Notes under the pieces: model-generated
Seen by the model: the letters and a program-made list of their open reading frames with translations, nothing else
Database searches by the model: none
What the model was told of the DNA's origin: nothing
In this document: in pieces, positions 1 through 6,531 of the stretch
How positions within the stretch are numbered: the first letter of the stretch is position 1
Layout of the letters: each line of letters opens with the position of its first letter
Position numbers and translations under genes: made by a program
Assembly (NCBI GenBank): GCA_047971315.1
Contig: JBKDZP010000017.1
Coordinates: 1-6,924, forward strand
Direction: 5' to 3'
Origin: JBKDZP01 sp047971315
GTDB lineage: Bacteria; Bacillota_I; Bacilli_A; RF39; UBA660
Length of the DNA stretch: 6,924 nucleotides

Positions 1-1610
1 ATAACATTTGATATCATTGGAACAACTTGTTTTTTTCTAGATACTATACCTTTAGCTAATGCCTCATTATCAACAAATTTAACATTAAATGCTCTTTCAA
101 CTTTATTTATTTGATTACCAATGCATACTAAAATTGAATCCTCAGTAAGTACATTTGTAACAACTAATAAAATAAAATCATACTTCTTTTCTGTAAGCAA
201 TATATTCATTTCTTTTATTATATTACTTTTAAATGGACGAAAATCTTCAAAATCCATTATATTTATTTGACCAATACCAAAACTTGCTACGTCATAATTA
301 AACTCTTTAAAATCTTGCATTAGAAGTTCTTCAGCGGTTCTACCTTTTAATGAAGTACCTGCTTTAAGAAGTTCAATACCAAATGCTTCTATATCATCAA
401 TTCCACAAATATTAGAAAGTAATTTTGCCATTACTCTATCTTTATTAGTACAAGTTGGAGATTTGAATAATAAAGTATCAGAAATAATTGCTCCAAGCAT
501 AATTCCAGCATATTCTTTTGGAATCTCAATTTCATTTTCTAGGTACATACTAGCTATAATAGTACATGTACAACCAACTATTTCAGTTCTAATAAACATA
601 GGATCAATACTAGTAATATTACCAGCCTTATGGTGATCTATAACTTCTAAAATATTACCATTTGCTATTCCATCAATACTTTGAGAAAACTCATTATGGT
701 CTGTTAAAATTATATTTTTCTTGTGTGAAGAAAAAATATCATCTCTTAAGATTATTCCTAAAACTGTTTCATTTTCAACAACAGGAAACGATCTCAATCT
801 AGTTTTACTAGCCATATCCTTAACATCAATTAATAAATTTGTTTTATCAAAACAAACTACATCTGTTTCAGTTACATAACTAATTGGTGCACTAAGCACA
901 AGTAATCTTGAAGTATCAAATATATTATGAGTTGTAATTAAAACTGTTTTATCACTTTTACTTATTATTTCATTTATATCATTTTCAAGAATATCACACG
1001 CTGTAATAATTATAACACCAACATTTGATTTCAAAAGAGCTTGAATGTTGTTTTTTGAACAATATGTTATTAAAATGTCCCCTTTATTTAATTCATTATT
1101 ATTTTCCTGATAAATTTTAATATCACCGCTCATATCAACAATATCAGTATTTTTAATTATTGTAGCTTCTAATGTTTCGACAATATTTTTAAATGGAGTA
1201 TTAGAAATATGTAAAATATTTGTACTCCATAAATTATTCCATACATAGTTTAATTTTGAAGGAGTTACAATACCATATAATTTCTTTTCTTTCTCTACTA
1301 TTATTGTTTTTGAATCCGTTTCATTAAAAATATTATTAACTTCAAAAATTGAAGTCTTTTCATCTACCATTACTGATGTAGATGAAATGATGTCACCAAC
1401 TGTTGGATATAAACTTTCTAAATATTGCGGTGATTTTACATTAAAATAATTTAAAATGAATTTAGTTTCATCACTTATATTACCCAATGAAATAGGTATG
1501 TATGTTTTCTTTGGATCAGAAACTTTCTTAAAATAACTATAACTAATAGCACTACAAATTGAATCGCTATCTGGATTTTTATGACCAGATACATAAACTA
1601 AATTTTTCAT
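1..1610 (-). CDS. ppaC: Manganese-dependent inorganic pyrophosphatase with CBS and DRTGG regulatory domains (3' end beyond window)
   Basis: Cytosolic family II (DHH) pyrophosphatase that hydrolyses pyrophosphate to phosphate. 536 codons are visible and the stop lies just past the window's left edge; I expect only about ten residues to be missing from memory of family lengths. The metal-site motif GHKNPDSDS (residues 9-17) opens the DHH domain, which is interrupted after about residue 62 by CBS1 (about 65-125), a DRTGG-like domain (about 130-245) and CBS2 (about 246-300). It resumes with LTDHNE (302-307), DHH (325-327) and SDT (377-379). The DHHA2 half carries the substrate-binding SRKKQ (524-528). 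In this family the CBS insert binds adenine nucleotides and tunes activity; that is family knowledge. ATG at 1608-1610 follows GGAAGTGG at a suitable distance. It is divergent from the polymerase gene, with its own promoter region. Confidence 0.95.
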   Translation of the reverse strand, partial: MKNLVYVSGHKNPDSDSICSAISYSYFKKVSDPKKTYIPISLGNISDETKFILNYFNVKSPQYLESLYPTVGDIISSTSVMVDEKTSIFEVNNIFNETDSKTIIVEKEKKLYGIVTPSKLNYVWNNLWSTNILHISNTPFKNIVETLEATIIKNTDIVDMSGDIKIYQENNNELNKGDILITYCSKNNIQALLKSNVGVIIITACDILENDINEIISKSDKTVLITTHNIFDTSRLLVLSAPISYVTETDVVCFDKTNLLIDVKDMASKTRLRSFPVVENETVLGIILRDDIFSSHKKNIILTDHNEFSQSIDGIANGNILEVIDHHKAGNITSIDPMFIRTEIVGCTCTIIASMYLENEIEIPKEYAGIMLGAIISDTLLFKSPTCTNKDRVMAKLLSNICGIDDIEAFGIELLKAGTSLKGRTAEELLMQDFKEFNYDVASFGIGQINIMDFEDFRPFKSNIIKEMNILLTEKKYDFILLVVTNVLTEDSILVCIGNQINKVERAFNVKFVDNEALAKGIVSRKKQVVPMISNV

Positions 1611-1629
1611 TTTACCACTTCCTTCATAT

Positions 1630-1680
1630 ATTATACACAATTTACTTTATACATTATACACAATAAAAATAAATGTGTAA
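1630..1680 (-). promoter_or_regulatory. Probable ppaC promoter region with two identical 12-bp direct repeats
   Basis: The plus-strand sequence ATTATACACAAT occurs at 1630-1641 and again at 1653-1664, start to start 23 bp. On the minus strand each copy contains TATAAT, so each could be a -10 box. The distal copy has TTACAC (1675-1680) 16 bp upstream as a fair -35. The proximal copy has no good -35. Either there are tandem promoters, or the repeats bind a regulator about two helical turns apart. Confidence 0.5.
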
Positions 1681-1684
1681 ACAA

Positions 1685-1698
1685 CGAACATATGTTGC
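1685..1698 (+). promoter_or_regulatory. LexA (DinR) SOS box
   Basis: CGAACATATGTTGC matches the Bacillus-type LexA consensus CGAACRNRYGTTYC at every position except the last Y (G here). The core AACATATGTT is a perfect palindrome. It overlaps the -35 of the promoter that serves the Y-family polymerase, the position expected for repression that is lifted after DNA damage. The start of ppaC is 75 bp away on the other strand, so ppaC is less likely to be its target. Confidence 0.85.
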
Positions 1699-1723
1699 GT
1701 AAAATGACTTTGTAATATATAAT
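1695..1723 (+). promoter_or_regulatory. Sigma-A-type promoter of the Y-family polymerase gene
   Basis: TTGCGT (1695-1700), a 17-bp spacer and a perfect TATAAT (1718-1723). Transcription would start near 1730, just at the ribosome binding site, giving a very short leader. The LexA box covers the -35. Confidence 0.75.
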
Positions 1724-1739
1724 TAATGTGGTGATAAAA

Positions 1740-2909
1740 ATGAGAATAGTTTTTCATATTGATGTTAATAATGCGTTCTTATCTTGGAGCTCAGTGGATT
1801 TGATAAAAAAGGGTTCTACAATAGATTATAGGACTGTTCCATCAATTGTTTCTTATAGCGATGGGCAAAATGGGATAGTTCTTGCAAAAAGTGAAAGCGC
1901 AAAAAAATTAGGAATTAATACCCCTGAACTTGTATATAGTGCAAAAAAGAAATGTTCAAATCTGCATATTATTAAACCAGATTATGATCTATATGAAAAA
2001 TGTTCCAATGACTTTATGAACTATTTAAAAACATTTACTAATGAAATTCAAAAATATTCTATAGATGAATGTTTTATTGAACTGACTAATACAAATTATT
2101 TATATAAAGATTTTTATGAACTTGCTCATAATATAAAAGATGAAATATACAAAAGATTTGGTTTTACAGTAAATATTGGTATTGGAAATAATAAACTTTT
2201 AGCAAAAATGGCTAGTGAACTTGAAAAACCAAATAAAGTTTGTACAATCATGACAAATGAAGTTTCTACTAAGTTACACCCCTTACCTATTGGCAATTTA
2301 TTTATGGTTGGTAAAAAAACTGAGCAACTTTTAATAAAACATAATATAAAAACTATTGAAGATTTAGCTAAAAGTGATATAAATTATATTATAAATCTTC
2401 TAGGTGTATTTGGACAAACACTTCATGAATACTCTAATGGAATTGATAATTCAAAAGTTACATTATATATTCCTAAAAACAAATCAATAAGTTTAGAAAA
2501 CTCATTGAAATTTACAAATATTGACCAAATAAAAAATGTATTGTATGAACAATCTTGTGAATTAGGTAGAAAACTTAGAACAAGCGATGAATATGCTAGA
2601 GTTATCAATGTTTACATTAAAGATAATAATTTTAGAAGAAAAAGTATTCAAAAAACTGTTAGGATGCCAATAAATTCAAATATCGATATTTATAATGAAT
2701 CTTTAAAACTGTATAAGAACTTTAAAACTGAAGATGATATAAGACTTATTGGAATCAAATTAACAAACTTAACAAAAAATCGCCAAATACAATTAAGTTT
2801 ATTTGACGATATTGAAAAATACAATGATAATGTTGAAATCCAAAAACTTGCTGATGAACTTAATACAAAACTTGGAAGTAATTTTATTAAAGTTGGTCTT
2901 AAAGACTAA
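1740..2909 (+). CDS. dinB: Y-family translesion DNA polymerase (DinB/Pol IV-like)
   Basis: Error-prone polymerase that copies past damaged template bases. I use ATG 1740 (389 residues). A GTG at 1728 is in frame, but GTGGTGAT at 1728-1735 is better read as the ribosome binding site, and FHIDVNN then sits at the family's usual N-terminal position. Catalytic metal ligands are D8 and D109/E110 in YSIDE (106-110). F13 aligns with the steric gate that excludes ribonucleotides. GIGNNKLLAKMAS (147-159) and EKPNK (162-166) are palm/thumb signatures. The little-finger domain ends with GIKLTNL (338-344). QLSLF (351-355) matches a sliding-clamp binding motif. Length is somewhat above the roughly 350 residues of E. 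coli Pol IV. The LexA box upstream implies SOS induction. The exact subfamily is unresolved. Confidence 0.93.
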   Translation: MRIVFHIDVNNAFLSWSSVDLIKKGSTIDYRTVPSIVSYSDGQNGIVLAKSESAKKLGINTPELVYSAKKKCSNLHIIKPDYDLYEKCSNDFMNYLKTFTNEIQKYSIDECFIELTNTNYLYKDFYELAHNIKDEIYKRFGFTVNIGIGNNKLLAKMASELEKPNKVCTIMTNEVSTKLHPLPIGNLFMVGKKTEQLLIKHNIKTIEDLAKSDINYIINLLGVFGQTLHEYSNGIDNSKVTLYIPKNKSISLENSLKFTNIDQIKNVLYEQSCELGRKLRTSDEYARVINVYIKDNNFRRKSIQKTVRMPINSNIDIYNESLKLYKNFKTEDDIRLIGIKLTNLTKNRQIQLSLFDDIEKYNDNVEIQKLADELNTKLGSNFIKVGLKD

Positions 2910-3484
2910 TCAAATAATTTTACTTCTGTTGAATCTCTATTTCTCTCATATTTTGGTAAATTTTTATCTGCATAACCAAAAGCTATTATAGCGTCAACTT
3001 TATGATTTTGTGGAATACCTAATCTTTCAATTATTTCTCTTAATATTGGAATAGTTGGAACTTCTGCAAGTTCTCTAACAAAACACGACGCTATTTCAAG
3101 TGATTGAGCCGCTAAAAGCATATTTTCTACAGCACAACCTGCATCATATTTATGATTAATACTATCCTTCTCATTTGATATTATAACAATGTTTCTAGAA
3201 CCATAAAAAATATCAGTTAATCCGTTGTTGATTAGTTCTATGTAGTTACTAAATTTAATAGCTGTTTGTTCATCAACTGTAATAGCATCGATTGTAGCTT
3301 TAGAAATACCTGCGATTAATTCTTCATTTGATATTACTGTAAATCTAGATGGCTCTACATTTTTTGAAATTGGTGCCCATACACCACATCTAACTATGCT
3401 TTCCATGTCTTCACGACTTACTTTTTTATTTTCAAAACTTCTGCATGATTCTCTTTTTAATATATTATAAATTGTTTCATTCAT
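2906..3484 (-). CDS. Nitroreductase-family FMN flavoprotein
   Basis: 192-residue protein of the NAD(P)H:FMN oxidoreductase fold. These enzymes are usually dimeric and cytosolic and reduce nitro compounds, quinones or flavins; the substrate here is unknown. Visible signatures are the N-terminal RESCRSF (residues 11-17, the usual RRSxRxF phosphate-binding arm of FMN), WAPISKNVEPSRF (36-48), the helix DAGCAVENMLLAAQSLEIAS (114-133) and the strand DAIIAFGYAD (164-173). The start is well placed: GGGAGG lies 5 nt before ATG 3484, with a promoter behind it. The TAG stop overlaps the polymerase's TAA by 4 bp in a convergent arrangement, and I see no terminator hairpin between the two genes. It is slightly short for the family but looks complete. 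Confidence 0.88.
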   Translation of the reverse strand: MNETIYNILKRESCRSFENKKVSREDMESIVRCGVWAPISKNVEPSRFTVISNEELIAGISKATIDAITVDEQTAIKFSNYIELINNGLTDIFYGSRNIVIISNEKDSINHKYDAGCAVENMLLAAQSLEIASCFVRELAEVPTIPILREIIERLGIPQNHKVDAIIAFGYADKNLPKYERNRDSTEVKLFD

Positions 3485-3511
3485 AAATGCCTCCCTTATA
3501 ATTCTATAATT

Positions 3512-3540
3512 AGTATAAACATTTTTAATTTAATTAGCAA
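3512..3540 (-). promoter_or_regulatory. Promoter of the nitroreductase gene
   Basis: Read on the minus strand: TTGCTA (3535-3540), a 17-bp spacer, then TATACT (3512-3517). Initiation would fall near 3505, upstream of the GGGAGG ribosome binding site. This promoter lies just after the stop of the holin-like gene, so the nitroreductase is probably transcribed independently of it. Confidence 0.6.
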
Positions 3541-3556
3541 TTTTTATTTAATTACT

Positions 3557-3835
3557 TTACACTTTATTTTTTTTAAAACTATCATAAATTAGTGGAGCAC
3601 CTATAAATGAAAAAAAACTAACAAATAGTCCATCTACTAAAGATAAATTATAAAAATGCATAGTGTATGGAATTCCAATTATTAAAGATGCTAGTACATT
3701 GACAATGGTGATGCTTTTTTTAGTAGTTATTAAATTCATTTTTTTTAATTTTTGAATTAATGCCATCGTAATAACACTTAAAGTAGAGGCAATCATTAAA
3801 ATATTTAAAACTTCATTTGGAAAAATTAATTCCAT
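3557..3835 (-). CDS. Small three-segment membrane protein, phage holin-like
   Basis: 92 residues with three hydrophobic segments (about 9-27, 42-62 and 66-84) and a lysine-rich C-terminus (KKNKV). This size and topology fit small phage holins, which form pores that release endolysin. The identification rests on topology and on the neighbour, not on a diagnostic motif. The ATG overlaps the stop of the upstream gene by one base (TAATG), so the two are probably translated together. The only upstream ribosome-binding match is weak and distant (AAGG, about 12 nt), which also suggests coupling. No endolysin or other phage gene follows: the next gene on this strand is a nitroreductase with its own promoter. 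It may be a prophage relic or a small membrane-active module. I do not assign a definite function. Confidence 0.6.
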   Translation of the reverse strand: MELIFPNEVLNILMIASTLSVITMALIQKLKKMNLITTKKSITIVNVLASLIIGIPYTMHFYNLSLVDGLFVSFFSFIGAPLIYDSFKKNKV

Positions 3836-4158
3836 TATCTAACTATACCTTCATTTATTTGACATACATTTCTTCTATCAATATTACTAATAAGATGATC
3901 TAAGCTGTCATCACCACTTAATTTTTTATATTCCTTTGCAAAAGATTTAACTCTTTCTAATTCATAAAAATCAATTTTAGTGGTTATTGAATACTTGTCA
4001 TATAAATCGTAAATTTCCTTTTTTAATATATTTATTACAGAGTTTTCTACTATTTGTATTTTTTGAAAATATTTTTTAATTTTTCTTACAAAAGTTATAA
4101 GCAATCCACTTGCAATAGTTAAACAAAATTCTAGCCAATAATTTAAAATAAATTCCAT
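3835..4158 (-). CDS. Membrane-anchored phage-type protein, usual partner of a holin
   Basis: 107 residues: an N-terminal membrane anchor (about 5-24), then a basic stretch (RKIKKYFQK, 25-33) and a soluble helical domain. The pattern of an N-terminal anchor, a repeated helix (VINILKKEIYDLYDKY, 41-56), an ELERV element (66-70) and EYKKLSGDDSLDHLI (76-90) recalls a family of small hypothetical phage proteins found next to holins, whose usual ending contains a YxxLGGNG-like motif. Here that motif is degenerate (KKLSGDDS). This is recognition from memory at low similarity. The start is well supported by AGGAGG 4-5 nt upstream and a promoter behind it. It is the first gene of a two-gene unit with the holin-like gene. 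Confidence 0.6.
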   Translation of the reverse strand: MEFILNYWLEFCLTIASGLLITFVRKIKKYFQKIQIVENSVINILKKEIYDLYDKYSITTKIDFYELERVKSFAKEYKKLSGDDSLDHLISNIDRRNVCQINEGIVR

Positions 4159-4175
4159 ATACCCTCCTATTTTTT

Positions 4176-4203
4176 ATTATATGCTTAGGATATATTTTGT
4201 AAG
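4176..4203 (-). promoter_or_regulatory. Candidate promoter for the holin-like gene pair
   Basis: Minus strand: CTTACA (4198-4203), a 16-bp spacer, then a perfect TATAAT (4176-4181). Initiation would be near 4169, directly before AGGAGG (4163-4168), so the leader would be only about 11 nt. A second TATAAT lies at 4206-4211 without a good -35. Confidence 0.4.
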
Positions 4204-4236
4204 ATATTATAGACTAGAAATTTGTATTATTTATGT

Positions 4237-4288
4237 AAAAAGGCTTCTGGCTTACCATGTCTGACACGGTTAGTTGGGAGGTTTTTTT
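4237..4288 (+). promoter_or_regulatory. Long hairpin with T7 tail covering the ribosome binding site of the IS256-like operon
   Basis: 4237-4260 can pair with 4264-4287 around the loop CTG. Of 24 positions only three are mismatched (4257/4267, 4253/4271, 4243/4281). The pairs include several G-U wobbles that work only in plus-strand RNA. The 3' arm contains GGGAGG (4276-4281), the ribosome binding site of the gene starting at 4290, and ends in seven T's (4282-4288) opposite an A-tract. It could therefore act as an intrinsic terminator, as a block on translation, or both. I see no convincing plus-strand promoter; a lone TATTAT at 4225-4230 would start RNA right at the hairpin. Confidence 0.6.
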
Positions 4289-4289
4289 C

Positions 4290-5081
4290 ATGGATAATGA
4301 AAATATTGAAAAAATAAAAAAGAGAGAATTAAATAGTGGTTATATCGTTGCTCATGCAGTTACATGTATGGTTAATGTTAATAAAAATAATGTAACTACT
4401 AAAAAAGAAATATATTACATTATTGGTATTGATATTTTAGGTAAAAGAAGATTATTAACTTATGGAATTGATAATGATGATAGTAGATATTGGATTAATA
4501 AACTTGAGGATATTAAAGTACGTGGTGTTAAAAGGATATTTTTTACTAATATAAAAGATAATAGTAAGTTTTCAAAAGCTTTTAAAATAGTTTTTCAAGA
4601 TACACAATTAATTCCATCGGTTAATGAAGTTGTAATAGGTCTTCAGAAGTTTTTTTCTGATAGTTATACACAGACTGTATATAATGATTTAGCTAAGTTA
4701 TATATTCAAAATGATTATATAAAATTTGAATATGAAAAGAGTCTATTCTTTGAAAAATATTGTGATAATAAAGTAGTTTCTTTATTAGTAAAACCCAGTA
4801 TAGATGCTATTGATAAAGTATATGATTATCCTTTAAATATAAGGAAAATGTTGTTTACTTATTACTATATTAGAGATTTTTATAAAGAAATTAGAAAAAA
4901 ACATAAGCATTATGGTATTATATCTGACATAAATGAGTTTACAAAAGAACTTATTCCATATATTCAAAAGATTGAAAAATCTATGTGGTGCTCTAAAAAG
5001 GAGTTACTAGATATAATTGATTCTTTACATGAATTATATGGTGATGAGGTAGTAGAACTTATGTCGGAGGCAAAACGATGA
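4290..5081 (+). CDS. Catalytically dead IS256-type transposase-like protein, first gene of a transposase operon
   Basis: 263 residues with no evident function of its own. By eye it aligns with the catalytic half and C-terminus of the transposase encoded next door: IYYIIGIDILGKR (41-53) with VYVILGISLEGKK, YWINKLEDIKVRGV (67-80) with FWLSIFEELKKRGV, and NIRKMLFTYYYIR (183-195) with EIRKMIYTTNAIE. Residues 129-187 align without a gap to 273-331 of the neighbour, 17 of 59 identical by my count. The three catalytic acids are replaced by T25, K89 and R195, and the Cys/His pair by S110 and E113. The roughly 140-residue N-terminal region of the transposase is absent. ATG 4290 is chosen because GGGAGG lies 8 nt upstream; the in-frame ATG at 4257 lies inside the leader hairpin. 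The intact frame argues against simple decay. Plausible roles are regulator, inhibitor or structural partner of the transposase, all inference. Confidence 0.8.
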   Translation: MDNENIEKIKKRELNSGYIVAHAVTCMVNVNKNNVTTKKEIYYIIGIDILGKRRLLTYGIDNDDSRYWINKLEDIKVRGVKRIFFTNIKDNSKFSKAFKIVFQDTQLIPSVNEVVIGLQKFFSDSYTQTVYNDLAKLYIQNDYIKFEYEKSLFFEKYCDNKVVSLLVKPSIDAIDKVYDYPLNIRKMLFTYYYIRDFYKEIRKKHKHYGIISDINEFTKELIPYIQKIEKSMWCSKKELLDIIDSLHELYGDEVVELMSEAKR

Positions 5082-6292
5082 ATGATAAAGAACGTAATGA
5101 TTTAGTTAAAGAATTATTAGATAAAATAGAATTTACTTCTGGAAGTGAAATGTGTGATTTTTTTGGTGACTTACAATCAAGAATGATCCAGATTGCCCTT
5201 GATGCAGAAATAAATAATCACGTTAAAAATATAGATCCTAAAGATAATAAGAAAAATGGTCATTCTTCAAAGAATAGAGAAATTAAAACTAAAAATGGTG
5301 TAGTAAAAGTTGATACACCAAGGGATAGAAAAGGAACATTTGAACCAATAATTGTTAAGAAAAATCAAAAGGTAATAGATGATTTTAGTGACCTTGCAAT
5401 TTTATTATACTCTAAGGGTAATAGCCTTGATGATATAAAGGAAATAATTAAAAATCTTTATAAAATTGATTTAAGTAAAGAGTATTTAAGTGATTTAATT
5501 TCAACAATTAAAGTAGATGTTACTAATTGGCAAACAAGATTATTGAAACCTATTTATCCAATTATGTTTGTTGATTGTATGTATATACCTGTAATAAAAA
5601 ATGGTACAAGTCAAAAAATAGCTGTATATGTAATATTAGGTATCTCTTTAGAAGGAAAAAAAGAAGTAGTTGGTACATGGATTGGAGATGGTAATGAATC
5701 TTCAAGCTTTTGGTTATCGATATTTGAAGAATTAAAAAAACGTGGTGTAGAAGATATAATTCATATAGCCATGGATGGTTTAACAGGTTTAAAAGACGCT
5801 ATAAGCGAAGAATATCCACTTGCTAAAACACAAAGATGTGTTGTGCACTTAATTAGAAATTTATATAAATTTTTACCGAAAAAGGCTGCTAAAAATATTA
5901 TTAGTGATTTTAAGAAAATATATCAAAGTTCAACATTAGAATTAGCCGAATTAGAATACAATAACTTTAAAGAAGAATATAAAGATAATATTAAATTGTT
6001 AAATAAAATTGAAACTATGATGATACATATTTATCCATTATTTGATGAAACATTAGAAATAAGAAAAATGATTTATACAACAAATGCGATTGAATCAGTA
6101 AATTCATGTTTAAGAAAACTAACAAATAGTAAAGGTGCATTTAGAAATGAAGCAAGTGTACTGCAAGTATTATATTTAAGAATAATAGATTTAGAAAAAA
6201 AATGGTCAACAGGAGTCAAAGGATGGAATGTGATTCTTAATCAATTATGCTTAACTTACGAAGATAGAGTTACTAAATATATAGTTAAATAA
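5078..6292 (+). CDS. IS256-family (Mutator-type) DDE transposase, apparently intact
   Basis: 404 residues, the normal IS256 length. It would cut and join element ends through an RNase H-like DDE domain. An N-terminal helical region contains AEINNHV (43-49), the counterpart of the family's E-M-xx-H element. This is followed by a linker with VDTPRDRKGTFEP (78-90), as in the family. Catalytic residues are D166 (FVDCMY), D233 (MDGLTGL) and E339 (TTNAIESVN). The Cys/His pair is C254 and H257 in QRCVVH, and the post-catalytic KGAFRNEASVLQVLYLRI (352-369) is typical. No frameshift or key substitution is seen. The start overlaps the upstream stop as ATGA, and GGAGG (5066-5070) lies 7 nt before it inside the upstream gene, so co-translation is likely. 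It is clearly a different lineage from the second IS256 transposase at the right edge. Confidence 0.93.
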   Translation: MNDKERNDLVKELLDKIEFTSGSEMCDFFGDLQSRMIQIALDAEINNHVKNIDPKDNKKNGHSSKNREIKTKNGVVKVDTPRDRKGTFEPIIVKKNQKVIDDFSDLAILLYSKGNSLDDIKEIIKNLYKIDLSKEYLSDLISTIKVDVTNWQTRLLKPIYPIMFVDCMYIPVIKNGTSQKIAVYVILGISLEGKKEVVGTWIGDGNESSSFWLSIFEELKKRGVEDIIHIAMDGLTGLKDAISEEYPLAKTQRCVVHLIRNLYKFLPKKAAKNIISDFKKIYQSSTLELAELEYNNFKEEYKDNIKLLNKIETMMIHIYPLFDETLEIRKMIYTTNAIESVNSCLRKLTNSKGAFRNEASVLQVLYLRIIDLEKKWSTGVKGWNVILNQLCLTYEDRVTKYIVK

Positions 6293-6365
6293 TATAATGT
6301 AGTTATAATTTTTATGCCGAAAAAACTTTTGATAAATTTAAAATATTTTGTCACCTTTTTTGGAG

Positions 6366-6407
6366 TTTAATTATTGTTTTTTTCATTTTGAAAAAACAAT
6401 AATTGAA
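6366..6407. repeat. Long AT-rich inverted repeat / hairpin downstream of the transposase
   Basis: AATTATTGTTTTTT (6369-6382) is the exact reverse complement of 6391-6404, with an 8-nt loop. Three further base pairs (one T-G wobble) extend it to 6366-6407. No T-run follows on the plus strand and no T-run follows on the minus strand, so it is not a textbook terminator. It lies about 75 bp after the transposase stop, where an element end or mRNA 3' structure might be expected. Confidence 0.6.
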
Positions 6408-6531
6408 ACGACATAAGATAGTTAAAATATTTTAATTTGTCAAAAGGAAATTGGAATAAAATACTAATAAAGATTATTATTTGAAAGTTCTTTGAAAAAT
6501 ATTAAAAATATGTTATTATAAAAAACATAAA

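Larger units (their letters stand above)
4237..6292 (+). mobile_element. Two-gene IS256-family insertion-sequence unit (ends not defined)
   Basis: The span covers the leader hairpin, the transposase-like accessory gene and the transposase. Two-gene organisation is not the usual IS256 layout, which has a single transposase gene. I looked for matching terminal inverted repeats and a target duplication in 4160-4290 and 6293-6670 and found nothing convincing. The limits given are the first and last structures that clearly belong to it, not its true ends. It may no longer be mobile. Confidence 0.7.

Noticed and set aside
1728..1739. GTG at 1728 as start of the polymerase
   Set aside because: GTGGTGAT is better explained as the ribosome binding site for ATG 1740, and the polymerase N-terminus fits the family when started there.
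2423..2608. 61-codon open frame on the minus strand inside the polymerase gene
   Set aside because: It lies wholly within a well-supported gene on the other strand, has no ribosome binding site I can see and has no family resemblance.
2803..2991. 62-codon plus-strand frame across the polymerase/nitroreductase junction
   Set aside because: Shifted frame of the polymerase end running into the antisense of the nitroreductase; composition is mostly Leu, Ile, Asn and Lys, as expected from AT-rich DNA.
4237..4288. Small structured RNA gene such as SRP RNA (suggested by GACACGGTT)
   Set aside because: The conserved SRP apical loop sequences are absent on both strands and the segment is explained as one hairpin overlapping a ribosome binding site.
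4257..4289. ATG at 4257 as start of the transposase-like gene, adding 11 residues
   Set aside because: It lies inside the leader hairpin and has no ribosome binding site, whereas ATG 4290 follows GGGAGG at 8 nt.
6422..6435. Palindrome TTAAAATATTTTAA as an operator
   Set aside because: Made only of A and T in very A+T-rich DNA; such palindromes are expected by chance.
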